Of a stretch of 12,947 nucleotides of DNA, positions 7,097 to 12,947 are shown one piece after another; within the stretch, counting starts at the first letter, position 1, and the number at the start of each line of letters is the position of its first letter. This DNA is from Pseudomonas sp. UBA5782 (lineage in GTDB: Bacteria; Pseudomonadota; Gammaproteobacteria; Pseudomonadales; Pseudomonadaceae), in contig DIEE01000157.1 in assembly GCA_002418465.1 (NCBI GenBank), positions 1 to 12,947 of the forward strand, read 5' to 3'. The notes beneath the pieces are model-generated. The model saw nothing but the letters and a program-made list of their open reading frames with translations. It did no database searches and was not told the origin of the DNA. The translations under genes and the position numbers were made by a program.

Positions 7097-7716
7097 GTCT
7101 CGCAGATTCCCTGGCAAGTTTACGCAAGGTCGATCTTGGTGATCTCGACTTAAACAACCTGGGTTCATGGCCGGCGCCGGTCAAGGCTATTGCCTGCCTC
7201 CTTTTGTTGGTCGCGGTCCTGGCGCTTGGTTACAACTTTCATCTCAAGGACCTGCAGGCGGATCTCGACCGTCAGCGTGCCGAAGAGCTGACATTGAAGG
7301 AGCAGTTTTCCAGCAAAGCTTTCCAGTCCGCCAACCTCGAAGCCTACAAGGAGCAGATGAAGGAGATGGAAGTCTCCTTCGGTGCCTTGCTGCGCCAACT
7401 GCCTAGTGATACCGAAGTTCCGGGCTTGCTGGAGGACATCACGCGTACCGGTTTGGGTAGCGGGCTGGAGTTCGAGGAGATCAGGTTGCTTCCGGAGGCG
7501 GCGCAGCAGTTCTACATCGAATTGCCGATACAGATTACGGTGGTTGGTGCGTACCACGATCTGGCGACCTTCGTTAGCGGCGTCGCCAGCCTTCCGCGGA
7601 TCGTCACGCTGCACGACTTCGATATCAAACCGGTAAATGCGACAAGTCCCAATAAACTGCGTATGAGCATCCTGGCCAAGACTTATCGCTACAACGAGAC
7701 CGGGGTGAAAAAATGA
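7093..7716 (+). CDS. pilO: Type IV pilus assembly protein PilO
   Basis: 207 residues, bitopic inner-membrane partner of PilN. A cytoplasmic tail of about 29 residues precedes one membrane span (about 30-48, ending LALGYNF). A coiled-coil stretch follows at about 51-95, then a periplasmic domain beginning near LLRQLPSDTEVPGLLEDI, typical of the PilO core. PilN-PilO dimers set the spacing of the alignment complex and contact PilP and the pilins. The ATG overlaps the pilN stop (ATGA at 7093-7096) and its own stop overlaps the pilP start in the same way, so translation is probably coupled. Confidence 0.96.
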   Translation: MSLADSLASLRKVDLGDLDLNNLGSWPAPVKAIACLLLLVAVLALGYNFHLKDLQADLDRQRAEELTLKEQFSSKAFQSANLEAYKEQMKEMEVSFGALLRQLPSDTEVPGLLEDITRTGLGSGLEFEEIRLLPEAAQQFYIELPIQITVVGAYHDLATFVSGVASLPRIVTLHDFDIKPVNATSPNKLRMSILAKTYRYNETGVKK

Positions 7717-8240
7717 GGCGCATCCGTCTGGCAGTAGGTGCGGCTCTGGTGTTTGGCCTTGCGGGTTGCGGCGTCAGCAATGATTTCAGTGACCTGCAGA
7801 GTTACATGGATGAGGTTCGTGCGCGGCCGAAGGGGTCGATCGAGCCGTTGCCGAAATTCCAACCGTACGAGGCCTTCACTTACAGCGCGGCGGCCATGCG
7901 CAGCCCCTTCCAGCCCCCGGTGAAGATTGATCTGGCGCGCCAGCAAAAGGGCTCCAAGGACATCAAGCCGGACGAGACGCGGGTCAAGCAGTTCCTGGAA
8001 GGCTTCAATATAGAGACGTTCGAGATGGTGGGTACGCTCTCCAACGAAGCTGGCATGTTTGCATTGATCCGAGGCGCGGGGGGCGTTCACCGGATCAAGG
8101 TTGGCGATTATCTGGGAAGGAACAACGGACGCATCGTCGCCATCAATGCGTCGGCGATCGAGGTCCTGGAAATCGTTCCGGATGGAGAGGGTGGCTGGTT
8201 GGAAAGGCCGCGAAGCCTGGCCCTTAAAGAACGCTCATAG
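7713..8240 (+). CDS. pilP: Type IV pilus inner-membrane lipoprotein PilP
   Basis: 175 residues. A short signal ends in the lipobox LAGC (16-19), so mature PilP starts at lipidated Cys19. An extended, Pro-rich linker runs to about residue 70 and contains MRSPFQPP, the conserved PilP segment. The compact beta domain (about 95-165, FEMVGTLSNEAG onwards) is the part that binds the N-domains of PilQ in this family. PilP bridges the PilN-PilO pair to the secretin. The start overlaps the pilO stop. The residues after the Cys (GVSN) do not show the classic Asp+2 inner-membrane retention signal; inner-membrane location is inferred from the family. Confidence 0.96.
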   Translation: MRRIRLAVGAALVFGLAGCGVSNDFSDLQSYMDEVRARPKGSIEPLPKFQPYEAFTYSAAAMRSPFQPPVKIDLARQQKGSKDIKPDETRVKQFLEGFNIETFEMVGTLSNEAGMFALIRGAGGVHRIKVGDYLGRNNGRIVAINASAIEVLEIVPDGEGGWLERPRSLALKERS

Positions 8241-8282
8241 GGGCAGGGACATGAAGAATTATTGCCAGTCAGCACAACGGAA
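8239..8282 (+). promoter_or_regulatory. Two candidate ribosome binding sites for pilQ
   Basis: AGGGG (8239-8243), overlapping the pilP TAG stop, is 7 bases before the ATG at 8251. GGAA (8279-8282) is 7 bases before the ATG at 8290. Both are usable in form, so the ribosome binding site does not decide the start. Similarity to the known PilQ N-terminus favours 8290. Confidence 0.4.
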
Positions 8283-8289
8283 CCAGAGA

Positions 8290-10467
8290 ATGAACAGCAA
8301 ACTTTCGCGCCTAGCTTTATCAATGTTGGCGGCTCTGATTACGCCTCAGGTGCTGGCCGCCAATCTTCAGGGATTGGATGTCGCGGCGCTGCCGGGCAAT
8401 CGTGTCGAGCTGAAGCTGGCCTTCGACGAGCCCGTGTCCGTTCCGCGTGGTTACACCATCGAGCAGCCCGCGCGTATCGCGCTTGATCTGCCCGGCGTCA
8501 GCAACAAGCTGGGTGTAAAGAACAAGGAGCTGGGCGTAGGCAACGCGCGAAGCGTGACGGTTGTCGAGGTGAAGGACCGTACGCGGCTGATCGTGAATCT
8601 GGCAACGCTGGTCCCTTACAGCACGCGTGCAGAGGGCAATAATCTGTTCGTCGTGGTGGGTGAGGGCGCGCTCGGAGCGCCTGTTCCTCAGCCGGTTGCC
8701 GTTCAGGCTCCGGTCAGCCCGGCGACCCCTGTCGCTTCTGCGCCCGTGTCCAAGACGTTCGCTCCGGCGGGCAAGGCTATCAGCGGGATCGATTTCCAGC
8801 GCGGCGATCAGGGTGAGGGCAACGTGGTTATCGCGCTTTCCGATCCGTCGGTCAGTCCCAATATCCAGGAACAGGGCGGCAAGATTCGCCTCGATTTCGC
8901 CAATACCCAGTTGCCCGAGGCGCTGCGCGTACGTCTGGACGTCAAGGACTTTGCTACCCCTGTTCAGTTCGTCAGCGCCACTACCCAGGGCGCTCAAACC
9001 AGCATCAACATCGAACCGACGGGTTTTTACGACTACCTGGCATACCAGACCGACAACAAGCTGACCATCAGCGTCAAACCGCTGGCAAAGGAGGAGGTCG
9101 AGCAGCGCAAGAGCGATCGCTTCACCTACTCTGGCGAGAAGTTGTCTTTAAATTTCCAGGATATCGACGTACGTTCGGTGCTCCAGCTTATTGCGGATTT
9201 CACCGACCTGAATTTGGTGGCAAGCGATACGGTACAGGGCAGCATCACCCTGCGCCTGCAGAATGTACCGTGGGACCAGGCGCTCGATCTGGTGCTGAAA
9301 ACAAAGGGCTTGGACAAGCGTCAGATCGGCAATGTGTTGCTGGTCGCGCCGGCAGATGAAATCGCCGCTCGCGAGCGCCAGGAGCTGGAGTCGCAGAAGC
9401 AGATTGCTGAGCTGGCCCCGTTACGTCGCGACCTGATTCAGGTGAACTACGCCAAGGCCTCCGATATTGCCAAGTTGTTCCAGTCGGTTACCAGTTCTGA
9501 GGCTGGCGCGGCCTCCACACCGGAGCGTGGCTCCATCACGGTTGATGATCGCACCAATAACATCATAGCCTACCAAACCCAAGAGCGTCTGGATGAGCTC
9601 CGCCGAATCGTCACTCAGCTGGATATTCCGGTTCGACAGGTAATGATCGAGGCGCGGATCGTCGAGGCGAACGTCGATTACGACAAGGCGCTGGGTGTCC
9701 GCTGGGGAGGGGCTTTGAGCAATGGTAATTGGACCGGATACGGGCAAAACGGCAATATTGGTATTGACGAAGATGGTGCGGGTGGATGCGGTCCGTTCGC
9801 TGGCGGATGTACATTGCCCACCAGTAGCTCCAGCACTGGCACCGGCAGTAGCGATAGCAGCAGCCCGGTCCCATTCGTAGATTTGGGCGTCAGCAACAGT
9901 ACCTCAGGGATTGGTATTGGCTTCATCACCAATAACGTAATCCTCGATCTGCAGCTTTCCGCCATGGAGGCTACGGGTAACGGTGAGATCGTATCCCAGC
10001 CGAAGGTTGTCACTTCCGACAAGGAAACGGCGCGCATCCTCAAGGGCGCCGAAGTGCCTTATCAGGAGGCCAGCTCCAGTGGTGCGACGAGTACATCCTT
10101 CAAGGAGGCCGCCCTGTCCCTGGAAGTCACTCCGCAGATTACCCCTGATAATCGAGTGATCATGGAGGTGAAGGTGAACAAAGATGCGCCAGACTTCACC
10201 AATGCCGAGGCATCCAATGGCGTTCCGGCGATCAACAAGAACGAGGTCAATGCCAAGGTGCTCGTCAGTGATGGTGAGACGATCGTAATCGGTGGCGTGT
10301 TCTCCAATACGCAGAGCAAGAGCACCGAAAAAGTCCCCTTCCTGGGTGATCTCCCGTACCTCGGTCGCCTGTTCCGTCGTGACACCGTGCAGGACTCCAA
10401 GTCGGAGCTGCTGGTCTTCCTCACTCCGCGCATCATGAACAATCAGGCTGTCGCGGTGGGTCGTTGA
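8290..10467 (+). CDS. pilQ: Type IV pilus secretin PilQ
   Basis: 725 residues from the ATG at 8290. PilQ forms the outer-membrane channel for the pilus fibre. Signal peptide 1-23 (VLA|AN); two AMIN domains, probably peptidoglycan-binding, at about 25-125 and 165-265, joined by a Pro/Ala/Val linker (128-160); STN/N0 at about 283-352; N1 at about 380-445; secretin core at about 445-715 with VPFLGDLPYLGRLFRR (682-697) and LLVFLTPRIM near the end. Cys500 and Cys507 could form a disulfide, next to a Ser/Thr/Gly-rich stretch (511-526). An in-frame ATG at 8251, ten bases after the pilP stop, is an alternative start adding 13 residues (MKNYCQSAQRNQR). I prefer 8290: the P. aeruginosa protein begins there and the signal peptide is normal. 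Confidence 0.96.
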   Translation: MNSKLSRLALSMLAALITPQVLAANLQGLDVAALPGNRVELKLAFDEPVSVPRGYTIEQPARIALDLPGVSNKLGVKNKELGVGNARSVTVVEVKDRTRLIVNLATLVPYSTRAEGNNLFVVVGEGALGAPVPQPVAVQAPVSPATPVASAPVSKTFAPAGKAISGIDFQRGDQGEGNVVIALSDPSVSPNIQEQGGKIRLDFANTQLPEALRVRLDVKDFATPVQFVSATTQGAQTSINIEPTGFYDYLAYQTDNKLTISVKPLAKEEVEQRKSDRFTYSGEKLSLNFQDIDVRSVLQLIADFTDLNLVASDTVQGSITLRLQNVPWDQALDLVLKTKGLDKRQIGNVLLVAPADEIAARERQELESQKQIAELAPLRRDLIQVNYAKASDIAKLFQSVTSSEAGAASTPERGSITVDDRTNNIIAYQTQERLDELRRIVTQLDIPVRQVMIEARIVEANVDYDKALGVRWGGALSNGNWTGYGQNGNIGIDEDGAGGCGPFAGGCTLPTSSSSTGTGSSDSSSPVPFVDLGVSNSTSGIGIGFITNNVILDLQLSAMEATGNGEIVSQPKVVTSDKETARILKGAEVPYQEASSSGATSTSFKEAALSLEVTPQITPDNRVIMEVKVNKDAPDFTNAEASNGVPAINKNEVNAKVLVSDGETIVIGGVFSNTQSKSTEKVPFLGDLPYLGRLFRRDTVQDSKSELLVFLTPRIMNNQAVAVGR

Positions 10468-10471
10468 TGCT

Positions 10472-10990
10472 GTGCGCAATCTGATACTTGTAGGCCCGAT
10501 GGGGGCAGGAAAGAGCACCATCGGGCGGCTTCTTGCAAAAGAGTTGCGACTTCCCTTCAAGGATTCCGACAAGGAAATCGAGCAGCGTTGCGGTGCCAAC
10601 ATTCCCTGGATTTTCGATGTCGAGGGCGAGCCCGGCTTTCGTGAGCGAGAGCGCTCCATGCTGGCGGAGCTCTGCGAGCTCAACGGCATGGTGTTGGCCA
10701 CTGGCGGCGGAGCGGTGCTGCGTGACGACAATCGCGCGGTTCTCAAGGCCGGGGGCGATGTCGTTTATCTGTTTACCTCGGTTGCCCAACAGTTGAACCG
10801 TACTGCGCGGGATCGGAATCGTCCGCTTCTGCGTACCTCCGATCCCGGCAAGGTGCTTGGCGATCTGATGGCGATCCGCGATCCGCTCTATCGGGAAATT
10901 GCCGACATCGTCATCGAAACCGACCAGCGCCCGCCGCGGATGGTGGTTCAGGAAATACTCGAACGCTTGCACGCGTTGCAGCCGGGTTAA
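10472..10990 (+). CDS. aroK: Shikimate kinase
   Basis: 172 residues. It phosphorylates shikimate at the 3-hydroxyl with ATP, the fifth step of the shikimate pathway, in the cytoplasm. Walker A is GPMGAGKST (8-16). Shikimate-binding residues are Asp33 (DSD, 31-33), Arg57 (GFRERE), the GGG loop (78-80) and Arg136 (RDPLYRE). The LID carries Arg117 (DRNRPLL). Length is normal for AroK. The start is GTG at 10472, four bases after the pilQ stop; no ATG lies in frame near the conserved RNLILVGPMG. A five-codon frame from the ATG at 10467 overlaps it in another frame. Cotranscription with pilQ is likely from the spacing. Confidence 0.97.
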   Translation: MRNLILVGPMGAGKSTIGRLLAKELRLPFKDSDKEIEQRCGANIPWIFDVEGEPGFRERERSMLAELCELNGMVLATGGGAVLRDDNRAVLKAGGDVVYLFTSVAQQLNRTARDRNRPLLRTSDPGKVLGDLMAIRDPLYREIADIVIETDQRPPRMVVQEILERLHALQPG

Positions 10991-10995
10991 ACGCC

Positions 10996-11026
10996 GGCCG
11001 GATGCGCTATCCTATTGGCCTTTTTT
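10996..11026 (+). terminator. Weak terminator- or attenuator-like hairpin between aroK and aroB
   Basis: GGCC (10996-10999) and GGAT (11000-11003) pair with ATCC (11009-11012) and GGCC (11017-11020), with TATT (11013-11016) bulged, followed by six T (11021-11026). GGCC at 11017-11020 could instead pair with GGCC at 11032-11035, next to the G-run likely used as the aroB ribosome binding site. The bulge makes this weak; it may be partial attenuation or chance. Confidence 0.3.
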
Positions 11027-11037
11027 ACGGGGGCCTC

Positions 11038-12144
11038 ATGCAGACTCTTCACGTCGACCTCGCCGATCGCAGTTATCCCATCTACGTGGGAGCTGGGCTG
11101 ATCGCTCAGGGTGAGCTGTTCGCCCAACACATTGCCGGCAAGAAAGTGGCGATCGTTACCAACGAGACGATCGCGCCTCTCTATCTCGAATCGGTGCAGC
11201 GTGCGCTGGCGCCCTATGCGCAGACCTCGATCATTCTTCCCGATGGTGAAGCGTTCAAGAACTGGGAAACCCTGCAGCTGATTTTCGATGGCCTGCTTTC
11301 TGCCCGGCACGACCGTCGTTGCACAGTGATCGCCTTGGGCGGAGGCGTGATCGGCGACATGGCCGGTTTCGCGGCGGCCTGTTATCAGCGCGGTGTCGAC
11401 TTCATCCAGGTGCCGACGACGCTGTTGTCGCAGGTCGACTCTTCGGTCGGCGGAAAAACCGGGATCAACCATCCGCTCGGCAAGAACATGATCGGCGCCT
11501 TCTATCAGCCGAATGCCGTGCTGATCGATACCTCCACGCTGAGCACGCTGCCGCCGCGCGAGCTTTCCGCCGGGCTGGCCGAGGTCATCAAGTACGGTCT
11601 GATCTGTGACGAAGATTTCCTGGCGTGGCTGGAAGCGCACATGGACGCCCTGCGTTCGCTCGATCAGCAGGCGCTGAATTACGCCATCGAGCAGTCCTGC
11701 GCGGCCAAGGCACGCATCGTCGGTGCCGACGAGCGCGAGGCTGGTGTGCGCGCCACCCTCAATCTGGGTCATACCTTTGGCCATGCCATCGAGACCCATA
11801 AGGGCTATGGCGCCTGGCTGCACGGCGAGGCGGTTTCCGCCGGCACGGTGATGGCCCTCGAGATGTCGCGCCGGCTGGGCTGGATTTCGACTGAGGATCG
11901 CGATCGCGGCATTCGGCTGTTCCAGCGTGCCGGCCTGCCCGTGGTGCCGCCTGAAGAGATGACGCCGGCCGATTTCCTCCAGCACATGGCCGTCGACAAG
12001 AAGGTTCTCGACGGGCAGCTACGCCTTGTATTGCTGAAGCGGATGGGGGAGGCCGTGGTAACCGCGGATTATCCCGATGAGACATTGCACGCCACCTTGA
12101 GCGCGAATTACCGCGCCATGGTGGATCAGCTCGGAGAACAATGA
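11038..12144 (+). CDS. aroB: 3-dehydroquinate synthase
   Basis: 368 residues. It converts DAHP to 3-dehydroquinate, the second step of the shikimate pathway, using NAD+ and a divalent metal, in the cytoplasm. The NAD-binding GGGVIGDMAGF lies at 101-111 and PTTLLSQVDSSVGGKTGIN at 126-144. Metal ligands are Glu182 (AEVIKYG), His245 (NLGHTFGH) and His262 (LHGEAV), matching Glu184/His247/His264 of the E. coli enzyme by my alignment. An in-frame ATG at 11002 would add 12 residues, but 11038 gives the usual 368-residue length and the conserved start MQTLHVDL, with a G-rich ribosome binding site at 11029-11033. It lies 47 bases after aroK. The next gene starts 6 bases after its stop. Confidence 0.96.
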   Translation: MQTLHVDLADRSYPIYVGAGLIAQGELFAQHIAGKKVAIVTNETIAPLYLESVQRALAPYAQTSIILPDGEAFKNWETLQLIFDGLLSARHDRRCTVIALGGGVIGDMAGFAAACYQRGVDFIQVPTTLLSQVDSSVGGKTGINHPLGKNMIGAFYQPNAVLIDTSTLSTLPPRELSAGLAEVIKYGLICDEDFLAWLEAHMDALRSLDQQALNYAIEQSCAAKARIVGADEREAGVRATLNLGHTFGHAIETHKGYGAWLHGEAVSAGTVMALEMSRRLGWISTEDRDRGIRLFQRAGLPVVPPEEMTPADFLQHMAVDKKVLDGQLRLVLLKRMGEAVVTADYPDETLHATLSANYRAMVDQLGEQ

Positions 12145-12150
12145 GAGCTC

Positions 12151-12947
12151 ATGACCAGTTTGCATGCCGATGAAGCGTTTCTAGGTTTCTATCAGTTCAG
12201 CCATGACCCCTTTGCGCCGCGGGTGCCGGGGTTCAAGTTCTTCGCTGCCCAGCGCAAGCCGGTGCTGGGCCAGCTCCATCACCTGGCGCGTTACAGCCAG
12301 TTGCTCCTCGTGGTCAGTGGCCCGGAGGGCAGCGGAAAGACCTTGTTGCGCCAGGCGCTGGTGGCTAGCACCAACAAGCAGAGCGTTGTCAGCATCGTGA
12401 TTTCTGCGCATGGCGCCGAGGACTCGGCCAGCCTGCTGCGGCAAGTCGCCCAGGGGCTTGGCATGCAATCCGCCGATGCCCGCTCGATTCAGGCGCAAGT
12501 CGTGCAGCTGGGGCTGACCGGCCAGGAGATCTACCTGCTGGTGGATGATGCCGAGGCGCTCAAGCCCGATGCGCTGCAGGCCCTGCTGGCGCTGGCCCAG
12601 GGCAATGCCGATGGGCGCGCCCATGTGTTTCTGTTCGGCGAGTCCTCGCTGATCGCGCGTCTGAATGATCTCGGTGATGGCGGTGAGGAATGCTTCCATG
12701 TCATCGAACTGCAGCCGTACGAAGAGGAAGAAACGCGCGCCTACCTCGCGCGTCGCCTCGAAGGTGCCGGCCAGGGTATCGAGGTTCTTACCGACGACCA
12801 GATCGCCGATATTCACGCCCAGTCCGAAGGCTGGCCGGGTGCGATCAATCAGGTCGCGCGCGAGACGCTGATCGAGTCGATGCTGGCGCAGCGTGGTTCC
12901 GCCAAGCGCGCAGGTTTCGCCTTCAAATTGCCGAAGAAGCACCTGCT
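12151..12947 (+). CDS. AAA-type ATPase of ExeA/DamX-like family, N-terminal part
   Basis: 265 codons are visible from the ATG at 12151, with no stop before the window ends. The protein begins MTSLHADEAF; FYQFSHDPFA is typical of ExeA/GspA-type ATPases. Walker A is GPEGSGKT (57-64) and Walker B is IYLLVDD (127-133). The visible end, RAGFAFKLPKKHL, is basic and would precede a membrane span. In pseudomonads the gene after aroB encodes an ATPase joined to a membrane segment and, as I recall, a C-terminal SPOR domain; in E. coli aroB is followed by damX (membrane plus SPOR, division). Those parts lie outside the window, so the DamX-like name rests on context. An overlapping ATG at 12141 is in another frame and stops after ten codons. 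Confidence 0.85.
   Translation, partial: MTSLHADEAFLGFYQFSHDPFAPRVPGFKFFAAQRKPVLGQLHHLARYSQLLLVVSGPEGSGKTLLRQALVASTNKQSVVSIVISAHGAEDSASLLRQVAQGLGMQSADARSIQAQVVQLGLTGQEIYLLVDDAEALKPDALQALLALAQGNADGRAHVFLFGESSLIARLNDLGDGGEECFHVIELQPYEEEETRAYLARRLEGAGQGIEVLTDDQIADIHAQSEGWPGAINQVARETLIESMLAQRGSAKRAGFAFKLPKKHL

Noticed and set aside
9904..10746. Minus-strand open frame of 280 codons across the pilQ-aroK junction
   Set aside because: It is antisense to two confident genes and has no recognisable fold or well-placed ribosome binding site.
10987..11985. Minus-strand open frame of 332 codons opposite aroB
   Set aside because: aroB has all its catalytic residues on the plus strand. The antisense frame is rich in Arg, Gln and His and shows no motif.
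12181..12942. Minus-strand open frame of 253 codons at the right end
   Set aside because: The plus-strand frame from 12151 has Walker A and B motifs and follows aroB tightly; the minus frame is its shadow.

Overview
The window is chromosomal core DNA of a high-GC gammaproteobacterium, almost certainly a pseudomonad. Gene order (priA | rpmE, nuclease, maeB | ponA | pilMNOPQ-aroK-aroB-damX-like) and protein sequence match, from memory, the Pseudomonas aeruginosa priA-to-pilQ-aroKB neighbourhood. The species cannot be fixed by eye; a Stutzerimonas/P. stutzeri-like organism is a reasonable guess.

Layout. Bases 1-105 hold the 5' end of priA on the minus strand. A divergent control region follows, and then rpmE (ribosomal protein L31) with a good promoter and a strong leader hairpin. 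A secreted or lipidated thermonuclease-like protein starts 23 bases after rpmE, and an apparent intrinsic terminator lies inside its signal-peptide codons. A short-form malic enzyme (maeB) comes next. It converges with ponA (PBP1A) on a near-perfect bidirectional terminator at about 2801-2833. ponA (minus) and pilM (plus) diverge from a 180-base region in which both candidate -10 boxes sit in the same TAATGTGAA element. From pilM rightwards the plus strand is a tight run: pilM, pilN, pilO, pilP and pilQ touch, overlap or nearly touch, then aroK, aroB and the 5' part of an AAA-type ATPase (DamX-like, cut by the window end).

How the genes work together. pilM-pilQ encode the type IV pilus alignment subcomplex and outer-membrane secretin: cytoplasmic PilM binds PilN, PilN and PilO pair across the inner membrane, lipoprotein PilP bridges to the PilQ secretin. 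ponA makes peptidoglycan, the layer PilQ must cross. aroK and aroB are shikimate-pathway enzymes. The last gene resembles the ATPase half of a cell-envelope/division protein.

No mobile element, CRISPR array, tRNA, rRNA or clearly foreign segment was seen, and no undescribed multi-gene system. The best second-look items are regulatory: the rpmE terminator embedded in nuclease codons, the L31 leader hairpin, the mirrored ponA/pilM promoters, and a weak terminator-like hairpin before aroB.
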